Shown: positions 1-6,185 of the stretch, piece by piece
Position numbering within the stretch: position 1 is the first letter of the stretch
How the letters are laid out: each line of letters opens with the position of its first letter
Source of the DNA: a bacterium
Lineage (GTDB): Bacteria > Tectomicrobia > Entotheonellia > Entotheonellales > Entotheonellaceae
Length of the DNA stretch: 6,248 bases
Assembly (NCBI GenBank): GCA_027294925.1
Contig: JAPULM010000219.1
Location: 1 to 6,248, forward strand
Reading direction: 5' to 3'
Program-made: the position numbers and the translations under genes
The notes under the pieces: generated by a model
What the model was told of the DNA's origin: nothing
Database searches by the model: none
The model's input: the letters and a program-made list of their open reading frames with translations, nothing else

Positions 1-683
1 AGCTCATCGACCTCCTCATGCTTCTTGCATTTCCCAAAGCCTTCTGGAATGGCACGTATGCAGCAGCGCTTGTTCCATTTCAGCTGCGGAGTTTTTACGC
101 CACCCCCTGCTTCGAGCAATTGTTGACGTCCGAACACGGGATGCTTAGCGGCCGCGCGAACGTTGATGGACAAACCGTACAGCAGGTGCGACTGCTGCAT
201 GCCTATACATTTATTCTCCATCAGGTCTATGACATCGAACTCGACTTTGAATACCCACTTATTTTAACGGCCACGGATCCGGACACGGGCTTAGACCGGC
301 ACTTTAAGATGCAATTCGATGGGCGCTTCATGGCCGTCAAAACCAATGGCGAGCCTCCAACCCTGACGGAAACGGCCAAGAAACGTTTGTTTGCCAACCT
401 AGCCGATCCAGATGTATGGATGGAACTGCTTCCACCTGAATATTTCGTATTGCATGGCTTCTTTGTTCTCAACGCCATTGAAGTCACCGAGCAGCAAGTT
501 CTGTCTTCTTTGAAGCGCGATTTGATCGAGAAAGAATCCATCATCTCCAATACACGTTTTCAGGCACTACAAGCCAAACTTCGCACCCTGTTCAGAAAGC
601 CGGACTTGTGTTTCGGCTTGGCCGCCATTCAGGAAGGGCAGGTACTCATGCTGAATAGCGCGTCTCAGATTGAATACGGATGA
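1..683 (+). CDS. N-terminal fragment of the GAF-domain protein, ending at the premature TGA
   Basis: This piece gives 226 residues before the TGA. The frame is already open at position 3, reading L-I-D-L-L before the first ATG at 18. That ATG lacks a clear ribosome site and lies inside what looks like mature protein, so the real start is left of the window. The first 170 residues are mixed helix and strand with many aromatic residues (for example PKAFWNG and VPFQLRSFY) and no signal peptide or membrane segment. The last 50 residues, including SKLKRDL-like charged helix and the stretch FRKPDLCFGLAAIQ, look like the entry into a GAF domain. If translation stops here the GAF fold is incomplete and the product is probably unstable. 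That last point is inference. Confidence 0.65.
   Translation, partial: LIDLLMLLAFPKAFWNGTYAAALVPFQLRSFYATPCFEQLLTSEHGMLSGRANVDGQTVQQVRLLHAYTFILHQVYDIELDFEYPLILTATDPDTGLDRHFKMQFDGRFMAVKTNGEPPTLTETAKKRLFANLADPDVWMELLPPEYFVLHGFFVLNAIEVTEQQVLSSLKRDLIEKESIISNTRFQALQAKLRTLFRKPDLCFGLAAIQEGQVLMLNSASQIEYG
681..683 (+). other. In-frame TGA inside the GAF domain
   Basis: The codon lies between Y-G and I-G-A-D-S in an otherwise continuous reading frame. The window decodes TGG as tryptophan throughout and ends its intact genes with TAA or TAG, so a general reassignment of TGA is not supported. A single base change from CGA, GGA, TGG, TGC or TGT would explain it. A short hairpin follows at 688-702 (six-pair stem, ATT loop), but it lacks the features of a convincing selenocysteine insertion element. 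Confidence 0.85.
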
Positions 684-842
684 ATTGGTGCCGATTCGGC
701 GCGGTTTCGCGTCGACGACTGCATAGGCACCCCCTTTGAACGGGCTATCGCCCAAGGTGAACTACTCATTATTGAGGATATAGGCAACCACCCGCAGCCT
801 AGCGCAATTGAACAGAATTTTCTAAAACGAGGCTTACGCAAC

Positions 843-2195
843 ATGGTGGTGGCGCCACTTTACTATCAGGACGATCTGATTGGCTTGCTCGAACTTGGAT
901 CGCCACATCGCGGCGATCTACACGCCTTGAACACGATGAAACTACGTGAGGTCATCCCCCTATTCGCGATGGCAGTCAAACGTAGTATGGATGAGTTAAA
1001 CACTCGCGTTCAAGCCATCATCAAAGAACAATGCACCGCTATTCACCCGGCACTGGAATGGCGCTTTCGCCAGGCGGCTTTGCAATTAATCCAGGCGCGT
1101 CAAATCTGTGCAACGACTGAAATGGAGCCCATTGTCTTCGATGGTGTTTATCCGCTGTACGGTGTGTCAGATATTCGCGCTTCGTCAAGACATCGCAGTG
1201 CTGCTATCCAGACCGACCTATTTGAACATCTGAGTCTCGCCAAAACCATTCTGGACATCGCTTATGGTTGCAAGCCTCTGCCCATTCTCGACGCGCTTAC
1301 CTATCGTATCCGCAACCTCATGAGCGGCCTCGAAACCGGTTTAGATTCGGGCGAGGAAGTAACCATCACCGAGTTTCTGCGCCAAAACATCGAACCGCTG
1401 TTCGACCACATGCAAGGGTTTTGCCCGGAAGCTGAAGAAAAGATCCGAGACTATCAAGCGGCTTTGGAGCCCCGTTTAGGAACGGTTTACAAACAACGGA
1501 AGGCTTTTGAAGAGAGCGTTACCCAAATTAATGAGGCATTATCCGCCTACATTGACACGGAGCAGGAAAAAGCCCAGGCCATGTTTCCGCATTATTTTGA
1601 AAAACGCAAAACAGACGGCGTCGAATACAGTATCTACATTGGCGCCTCGATGGCGCCGGACGGTAAGTTTGATCAACTTTATCTGCATAATCTCCGTCTT
1701 TGGCAGCTCATCGTTATGTGTGGCATGGTTCGGGAGTCTGAACGGCTCAAGCCATTACTTCAAGTGCCATTGGAAATGGCTCATCTCATCCTGGTACAAC
1801 ATACGCCATTGTCAGTGCGATTCCGACAAGACGAAAAACGCTTTGATATTGATGGTGCATATAACATGCGTTATGAAATCGTCAAAAAACGTATCGACAA
1901 AGCCACCATCATGGGAACGCATCAACGCTTGACCCAGCCGGGCATGATCGCCATCGTATATTCACAGCCAGAAGAAGCGCAGGAATACCGAGAATATATC
2001 GCCTATCTGCAGAACGCAGGATATTTGAAAGGTGACACAGAGGCCTACAATCTCAATGATTTGGAGGGTGCTCAAGGGTTAAAAGCCCTGCGTGTTGCAG
2101 TGAATCCGGACGAGACATCGAACGGGCAAAATCTCAACTCCGATGACCTTGAGGCGATTATCGATGCCATGCCGCAGAGGGTAACGGAGCCATAA
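843..2195 (+). CDS. C-terminal fragment of the GAF-domain protein
   Basis: After the TGA the same frame runs on from 684. The first ATG is at 843, giving 450 residues, but this methionine is inside the GAF domain (G-L-R-N-M-V-V-A-P-L), so it is unlikely to be a natural start. A weak CGAGG at 828-832 could allow re-initiation. Codons 684-842 still encode protein-like sequence, including ELLIIEDIG. After the GAF end (LIGLLELGSP) comes a long, mostly helical region with the conserved-looking segments PIVFDGVYPLYGVSDIR, EKAQAMFPHYFEK, YNMRYEIVKKRIDKA and RLTQPGMIAIVYS. I recognise these as typical of the family but know no catalytic assignment. The gene ends 8 bases before the stop of the convergent channel gene. 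Confidence 0.7.
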   Translation: MVVAPLYYQDDLIGLLELGSPHRGDLHALNTMKLREVIPLFAMAVKRSMDELNTRVQAIIKEQCTAIHPALEWRFRQAALQLIQARQICATTEMEPIVFDGVYPLYGVSDIRASSRHRSAAIQTDLFEHLSLAKTILDIAYGCKPLPILDALTYRIRNLMSGLETGLDSGEEVTITEFLRQNIEPLFDHMQGFCPEAEEKIRDYQAALEPRLGTVYKQRKAFEESVTQINEALSAYIDTEQEKAQAMFPHYFEKRKTDGVEYSIYIGASMAPDGKFDQLYLHNLRLWQLIVMCGMVRESERLKPLLQVPLEMAHLILVQHTPLSVRFRQDEKRFDIDGAYNMRYEIVKKRIDKATIMGTHQRLTQPGMIAIVYSQPEEAQEYREYIAYLQNAGYLKGDTEAYNLNDLEGAQGLKALRVAVNPDETSNGQNLNSDDLEAIIDAMPQRVTEP

Positions 2196-2203
2196 ACGGT
2201 GCT

Positions 2204-2874
2204 TCAAGAACGCCGATGTAATCCCACTAGACGCGCCACTAAAAACGCCACATACAAGGTGCCCGTCATGGCCTCTAGGATAGCCAGAGACCTGGCAGGA
2301 GAAGGTAACTTGGCGTAACGTCTCCATACCCAAGTGTGGTGAGCGTCACATAGCTAAAGAACAGGAGATCCGACCACTTGATAGGAACCGGCCTCAGGCT
2401 GAAGGATATCAATCCGAAAAGACCCAGGATGCAGTTTCTCAACCAGTTGAAATGCCGTAAGCCACGTCAACCCCATTAATAAATAGACACAGGCTGCGCC
2501 ATACAATGTATCAACGGTTACGGCCTTATCCTTTAAGATGCGTGAAAGTATAATGTAGATGGTGAAAATATAGAATGCCAGAGGGAACAAAAGGCCTGTC
2601 TTTTCTGGTAAAAGAGGAATGCCGATTAGTTCTTGCCAGTGTCTGAGTAATGTCGGGACCCCAAGACACAAGGCGGTAATGCAATGTTGACGGCTATCAC
2701 TTATCCCATAAATGCCTGAAATGAGGATGGCTGAGCTTAGCATGCTAAGGCTAAACGCCCCGATGACCTCGCCCTCGACAGAGGGATAAAAAATAAGTAA
2801 GAGAATGAGTGATAGTAACAGATAAAAAAATGCCCCTGTGAGGTCAATCGCGCTTTGTCACGGAGGAAAGGCAT
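2204..2874 (-). pseudogene. Potassium channel family protein (six-segment, Ion_trans_2 type), three frame changes
   Basis: The gene starts at the ATG read from 2874, preceded by GGAAGGA about nine bases upstream, and ends at the TGA at 2206-2204. Joined across its frame changes it gives about 223 residues, a normal length for small bacterial channels of this type. In order: hydrophobic segments near residues 17-31, 39-56, 64-75, 96-112 and 124-144, a pore helix (WSDLLFFSYV), the filter TLTTLGYGDVTP, and a last membrane helix (LAILEAMTGTLYVAFLVARL). The GYGD filter is the signature of potassium-selective channels. Frame changes: one base missing at the seven-T run (plus-strand A tract 2824-2830), one base extra around 2374-2415, and one base missing around 2305-2312. 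The longest clean stretch, 2743-2354, stops before the pore, so no working channel is expected as written. It is either a pseudogene or mis-sequenced. Confidence 0.8.
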
Positions 2875-2955
2875 GGCGCTACTTCCTTCCAAAACTTACC
2901 GAGCTGTAGATTGGATTTAACGTTCGAGCACGGCAGTTTCGTCTGTCTTTTCGCA

Positions 2956-3510
2956 CTAGTCCTCATCACGATTCCAGAAATCGCGGGTAAAATACGCCAT
3001 AATGATCAAATCTCGTAGCTGTCCGTGCTGATCTTGCACATGTTCGGCCAGCACCGCTTCATGTTGGAACCCCAATTTTTTAAACAGCTGTTCAGCGGAA
3101 CGTTGATCCACCGCCATCTGAACGATCACTTTGTACAAGCCTTCATCGACTGATTGCGCCAACAAGTCACGGGCGACCACCATGCTCAAACCACTGCCAC
3201 GAAAAGCACAGTCAACCACCAAGCGCAACTCTCCGATATGGCGCGACCAACCGTAAACCTGGTAGCCCAATTCGCCATCGGCGATGATACGCCCTTGATA
3301 ACCCGCCAACAAATGCCAAACTTGATCATTCTCTATCCCTTCCACCCAACGGTCCATCGCTTCGGCCTTGGTCACATCTTCCCGCAGGTAGAGTAAATCT
3401 TCCGGAGGCAATGAGCGATAGAAATGGAGAAGGGAAGGGGCATCGTCCGGCGTCATGGGCCAAAGTTCGACTTCAGATCCATCTTTCACGATCACAGTTC
3501 GGGGGTACAT
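2956..3510 (-). CDS. GNAT-family N-acetyltransferase
   Basis: This intact 184-residue protein transfers an acetyl group from acetyl-CoA to an amine; the substrate cannot be told from sequence. The acetyl-CoA binding motif A is at about residues 95-117 (strand ELRLVV, then FRGSGLS with R104, G105 and G107, then a helix), and the usual motif B end is seen in KKLGFQHEAVL. The N-terminal part (LWPMTPDDAPSLLHFYRSLP) is typical of GNAT domains. The last position of the R-x-x-G-x-G/A loop is serine (S109), a mild departure. The start is supported by AGGAGA five bases upstream of the ATG. The channel gene lies 81 bases downstream on the same strand, so the two may share a transcript. The gene is divergent from the dUTPase operon. 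Confidence 0.85.
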   Translation of the reverse strand: MYPRTVIVKDGSEVELWPMTPDDAPSLLHFYRSLPPEDLLYLREDVTKAEAMDRWVEGIENDQVWHLLAGYQGRIIADGELGYQVYGWSRHIGELRLVVDCAFRGSGLSMVVARDLLAQSVDEGLYKVIVQMAVDQRSAEQLFKKLGFQHEAVLAEHVQDQHGQLRDLIIMAYFTRDFWNRDED

Positions 3511-3704
3511 ACGATTCTCCTGTCAGGCTACCGATATCGTGTTGTCTTGTAACAAGAAATTCTTACCAGAGCAACATGAATTTCAATAAAAGTGATGATA
3601 ACGTTATATCGTTCATAAGTCTGTAGTATGATTTAGTCGCCTGCCTATTTTAGCTGAGATGTCGAGCGAGACAAACGCGATGACGCTACCAGGAGAACCT
3701 GTCA
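3511..3704. promoter_or_regulatory. Divergent control region between the acetyltransferase and dUTPase genes
   Basis: This 194-base gap is more AT-rich than its flanks and must hold the promoters for both directions. For the plus-strand dUTPase the best -10 candidate is TATGAT at 3627-3632, five of six matches to TATAAT, but no good -35 lies 16-18 bases before it, so an activator or a weak promoter is possible. On the minus strand a TTGAAA (plus TTTCAA near 3580) could be a -35 for the acetyltransferase gene, with only a poor -10. The dUTPase ribosome site AGGAGA is at 3691-3696, eight bases before its ATG. The promoter assignments are guesses. Confidence 0.4.
3545..3564. repeat. Two overlapping perfect palindromes, operator-like
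   Basis: TCTTGT-A-ACAAGA (3545-3557) and AAGAA-A-TTCTT (3554-3564) overlap, giving three alternating TCTT/AAGA half-sites. They sit 35-54 bases upstream of the acetyltransferase start, where a repressor dimer could block its promoter. A second separate palindrome, ATAACGTTAT, lies at 3598-3607, upstream of the dUTPase -10 candidate. Short AT-rich palindromes also occur by chance, and no regulator is encoded nearby. Confidence 0.3.
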
Positions 3705-4151
3705 ATGACTGACCATAACCCTACTCTTCAGGTCTTGATCGCGCCGCTTGTACAGGAGGCCATCGTGCCGCACAAAGCCCATCTTAGTGACGCCGGTTTT
3801 GATCTCGCGATCCCGGCAGATTATACGCTTGCCCCTCAGGCCCAAACTTCGATTAATCTAGGTTTTGCAATACAAATCCCGGCAGGCTGGTACGGCCAAG
3901 TTTTTGGGCGCAGTTCCGTTTTCCAACAAGGACTAGCGGTTCATCCCGGCGTTATCGATGCGGACTTCCGCGGTGCGGTGCAACTCCTCATCTACAATCG
4001 ACTTCCTACCGAGCTCATGATATACCGGGGCGATCGCTTGGCACAACTCTTATTATTGCCTGTAGCAAGCACCGTATTAAGCACCGTCACCCCAGACGAA
4101 CTCAGCCATACAGAACGCGGATCGGGAGGCATGGGGAGCACGGGCCGTTAA
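3705..4151 (+). CDS. dut: dUTP diphosphatase (dUTPase, trimeric type)
   Basis: The enzyme splits dUTP into dUMP and pyrophosphate in the cytoplasm, keeping uracil out of DNA and feeding thymidylate synthesis. The 148 residues are full length, and all five motifs of the trimeric family are present in order: DAGFDL (29-34), GRSSVFQQG (68-76), GVIDADFRG (82-90, catalytic D85), RGDRLAQL (108-115) and RGSGGMGSTG (138-147). Two positions differ from the usual pattern: the motif 3 tyrosine that packs on the sugar is F88, and the motif 5 phenylalanine that stacks over uracil is M143. The start has AGGAGA eight bases upstream. The gene is followed after 32 bases by the zinc-ribbon gene, so an operon is likely. 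It is not beside coaBC, its common bacterial neighbour. The related dCTP deaminase family is less likely given the motif set. Confidence 0.93.
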   Translation: MTDHNPTLQVLIAPLVQEAIVPHKAHLSDAGFDLAIPADYTLAPQAQTSINLGFAIQIPAGWYGQVFGRSSVFQQGLAVHPGVIDADFRGAVQLLIYNRLPTELMIYRGDRLAQLLLLPVASTVLSTVTPDELSHTERGSGGMGSTGR

Positions 4152-4183
4152 GCCTCAACACAACATGATAAGGTAACTCAAGA

Positions 4184-4672
4184 ATGGCCATATTCATACA
4201 TTGCCCATCGTGTAACCAACAGCTAGACAAGACGGGCTCAGACTGTCACCACTGCGGTGCTGAACTACCACCAGGCGTCTTATATTCCCTTTCTATAGCC
4301 CTCGGCGAAACATCGTCATCTGTTCTGATGACGACGCCAGATCGGCTGCCGCCTCATCTCACGCCGGCACCCCAAACTTCTGAGCCACAGCCAGATGTCG
4401 TGTCGCCCGTACAGAACAGTTCCCTTCGACCATGGCTAGCCGCAACCCTTTCTCTACTATGCGGTTTAGGGCAACTTTACAATGGCCAGACGATCAAAGG
4501 ACTGGTGCTAATTGTCTTTGGGAGTGTCGCGCTTACCACCATGCATCTTCCAATAGTCCGACTCCTAATGCCCGCTGTGTGGCTATATGCCATTATTGAT
4601 GCTTACCTGGTTGCACGTCGTACCATTTCACCCCTCACGTCTCCCAACACGCCACCAGCCAATCACCACTAA
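4184..4672 (+). CDS. Zinc-ribbon protein with C-terminal membrane segments (TM2-like)
   Basis: This 162-residue protein has three parts. The N-terminus has a zinc ribbon with C7-x-x-C10 and C21-x-x-C24, likely binding one zinc ion. Residues about 43-80 are a flexible proline- and serine-rich linker. Residues about 84-144 are hydrophobic, with two or three membrane helices. They include GLGQLYNG (94-101) followed by KG at 105-106, a pattern seen in TM2-like small membrane proteins, and a later D139. There is no signal peptide, so the zinc ribbon probably faces the cytoplasm. The molecular role is unknown. AAGGT lies about nine bases before the ATG. Its place 32 bases after the dUTPase gene suggests co-transcription, but no functional link is evident. 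Confidence 0.8.
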   Translation: MAIFIHCPSCNQQLDKTGSDCHHCGAELPPGVLYSLSIALGETSSSVLMTTPDRLPPHLTPAPQTSEPQPDVVSPVQNSSLRPWLAATLSLLCGLGQLYNGQTIKGLVLIVFGSVALTTMHLPIVRLLMPAVWLYAIIDAYLVARRTISPLTSPNTPPANHH

Positions 4673-4698
4673 CCGCACAGAAGAGCTACTTGTCTATC

Positions 4699-4904
4699 AT
4701 GAATGACCGTCTACGAACCATCATGCTTAAGGCCTGGCAAGAGAATCCTCAAACCACCTGCGCTATCGCACGCATGCCGTTCCAAGCCGGAGCGATCCGT
4801 TTGCTTATTGGCTCATGCCAGGTGGAACCTTGGCGCGCCTCGAACGCCTCGAGCTGGACCGGCAGATTGAACAGGTGTATGAAGGTGAGGGGGAGTGTAA
4901 GTAG
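4699..4904 (+). pseudogene. Small unknown protein gene, one frame change
   Basis: Translation from the ATG at 4699 begins MNDRLRTIMLKAWQENPQ, a plausible amphipathic start. Further on this frame becomes poor and would run into the opposite gene. The next frame, open from 4731 to the TAG at 4902-4904, reads well: SDPFAYWLMPGGTLARLE, then an acidic, charged helix (ELDRQIEQVYEGEGE). Adding one base between about 4731 and 4790 joins them into a protein of about 68 residues. I do not recognise the family. No cysteine motif, signal peptide or membrane segment is seen. The ribosome site is weak (GAAGAG around 4680-4685). It follows the zinc-ribbon gene by 26 bases and ends 22 bases before the convergent stop at 4927. 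The alternative is that only the downstream frame is real and the start is elsewhere. Confidence 0.5.
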
Positions 4905-4926
4905 CCGAATTGATGAGACACTTGGC

Positions 4927-6024
4927 TTATCGAAACGCCTCAACCGTACGGACTGGAGTGCCATCTTTTAATGCAATCGGGCGGGTAATAGCGCGTGTAT
5001 TACCAAAGGTTGGAATAAAACACGAATGTTTGCCGGCGCCGCCTGCGACCAAAATAAGAATATCTTCAGCGCAATAGCCATAGCCAACGGATGTATCTGG
5101 CGTAACATCCCCCAAACGGTCTTTCTCACGCCGGATGTAATGGTCAAAGTTCTCAGGGCTGAAGCGTGACGCTAATACCGTTGCATGTTCATACAACCAT
5201 GCTTTGACCTGTGGTTTGGAGAGGCCGTCAGACACGAGAAGAGCGGCATGTTCAGGACCTAGAACCACAACAGGCTCACCGCGTGCAAAGACATTGTTCG
5301 AACCGAGTGTCGCCATGGTGCCCGCAATTGTATTGAGCAAATGCTCCGCACTGGTGCTACCGTGATCATTGATATTATGGGGCCCCTCGGCGCCGACCAC
5401 CGTCACCGTGCTGGTGTCGGTATCGAAACCGCGCTCGACATGCAAAGGTTCCCAGGGATTTTGGGCTTCGTTTTCAGCAAAGCAGTAGGCGTATTTGGCA
5501 GGTGTACCTTGTGTCGCCCGATCAAGATAACCCGGCAGCGCACCGGCAACGTTAAGCATCACCAAGCGCACGGCACGACCAATACTGGCATTACTTCGGC
5601 AACCCTGTCCAAGCGCATTATAACCACTATTCATTTCCAACTCGCGTGCAATCGGGCCATTGACAATGACCATATTACTACAAGGGTGGGTCGTGGCAAG
5701 AACGCCATAGAGATTATAACTTTCCTCCGCCATGGCTTGTATGGCGGCTATCACCACCGGCAGATATTGCGGCAGACACCCTGCCATAACGGCATTAATG
5801 GCGATTTTCTCGACGCTTGCCTGGCCTTTCTTAGGCGGCAATACAGCCACGACATGTTGTGGATCGAGGTCGGTATAGGCTAACATCCGCTTCACCGCCT
5901 CCGGACTAGGCGGTATAATGGGCAAGCCATCCGTCAGCTGTTGGGCATGGAAATGCTCATTGACGGCTTCAATGTTGGCAGGCAACCGTACAATATCAGA
6001 CTGTAATGTAACGTTTTCGGGCAT
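4927..6024 (-). CDS. Conserved protein of the family found beside UGSC-motif (seleno)proteins
   Basis: This intact 365-residue soluble protein has no signal peptide or membrane helix. I recognise the family pattern: LTDGLPIIPPSPEAVKRML near the N-terminus, KIAINAVMAGC (73-83), TTHPCSNMVIVNGP (111-124), the loop GQGCRSNASIGRAVRL (139-154), LPGYLDRATQG, EPLHVERGF, DHGSTSAEHLL, VVVLGPEHA, and AGGAGKHSCFIPTFGNTR near the C-terminus. From memory, relatives lie next to, or are fused to, small proteins with a U/C-G-S-C motif; the reaction is not established as far as I know. Cysteines at 83, 115, 142 and 335 lie in the best-conserved-looking segments. The start is supported by a purine-rich AGGAGATGGAGGGG run just upstream. 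The likely partner gene ends at 6186, leaving a 161-base gap. Confidence 0.65.
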   Translation of the reverse strand: MPENVTLQSDIVRLPANIEAVNEHFHAQQLTDGLPIIPPSPEAVKRMLAYTDLDPQHVVAVLPPKKGQASVEKIAINAVMAGCLPQYLPVVIAAIQAMAEESYNLYGVLATTHPCSNMVIVNGPIARELEMNSGYNALGQGCRSNASIGRAVRLVMLNVAGALPGYLDRATQGTPAKYAYCFAENEAQNPWEPLHVERGFDTDTSTVTVVGAEGPHNINDHGSTSAEHLLNTIAGTMATLGSNNVFARGEPVVVLGPEHAALLVSDGLSKPQVKAWLYEHATVLASRFSPENFDHYIRREKDRLGDVTPDTSVGYGYCAEDILILVAGGAGKHSCFIPTFGNTRAITRPIALKDGTPVRTVEAFR

Positions 6025-6185
6025 ACCCCTCCATCTCCTGAGCCGGTGATCGAATGTAGCTTTAGGTAACCAGCGTATCCGACATAAATTTCCCCAGCAT
6101 AGCGCTCAATCCTTCCTAGAACCGCCCCTCTTACCGTTGCCTAAACATCCTGTGCCAGACGGGAAATCTAGGTTGGCAAAGCGTC
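6025..6185. promoter_or_regulatory. Gap upstream of the UGSC-neighbourhood gene
   Basis: These 161 bases separate two minus-strand genes and could carry a promoter for the 365-residue protein. On the minus strand TTGAGC, a 17-base spacer and TATGTC form a weak sigma-70-like pair. TGGCAC also appears, but without the GC element of a sigma-54 promoter. The six-base inverted repeat CCTAGA (6115-6120) and TCTAGG (6167-6172) has a 46-base loop and is not a terminator. Nothing here is firm. Confidence 0.25.

Larger units (their letters stand above)
1..2195 (+). pseudogene. GAF domain-containing protein gene, 5'-partial, split by one in-frame TGA
   Basis: The frame is open from the first full codon at position 3 to the TAA at 2193-2195 except for a TGA at 681-683. 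The sequence before and after that codon is in the same frame and reads as one protein, about 730 visible residues with the N-terminus cut off by the window edge. The centre, around residues 175-305, has the shape of a GAF domain, a small-molecule or signal-sensing fold, and the TGA falls inside it. The rest resembles a large soluble protein family of roughly 800 residues that I associate mainly with Bacteroidetes and some proteobacteria; its biochemical role is not known to me. Without readthrough the cell would make only the first piece. Alternatives are a sequencing error, a recent nonsense mutation, or recoding of UGA. I am confident that the two pieces belong together, less so about the family name. 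Confidence 0.75.

Noticed and set aside
388..401. A 13-base match (TTTGCCAACCTAG) between the GAF gene and the minus strand near 6168-6180
   Set aside because: A match of this length between strands of a 6-kb window is expected by chance, and the flanks do not match.
2197..2215. Hairpin CGGTG/CGCCG between the convergent GAF and channel genes as a terminator
   Set aside because: The stem is only five pairs with one G-T pair, there is no T tract on either side, and it overlaps the channel gene end.
2079..2333. Minus-strand open frame of 84 codons across the GAF and channel gene ends
   Set aside because: It is a shadow frame: the real channel helix LAILEAMTGTLYVAFL lies in another frame of the same strand, and the left part is antisense to the GAF gene.
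4812..4971. Continuation of the 4690 frame to 4971 as a 93-residue protein
   Set aside because: After about 4790 its sequence is unlike normal protein and runs 45 bases into the opposite gene, while the neighbouring frame reads well and stops at 4904.
5341..5883. Long plus-strand open frame opposite the 365-residue protein
   Set aside because: It is antisense to a clearly coding and well-conserved gene and has no recognisable domain.
6130..6165. TGGCAC on the minus strand as the -24 box of a sigma-54 promoter
   Set aside because: The -12 element should carry GC (TTGC), but the sequence five bases on is GTTT.
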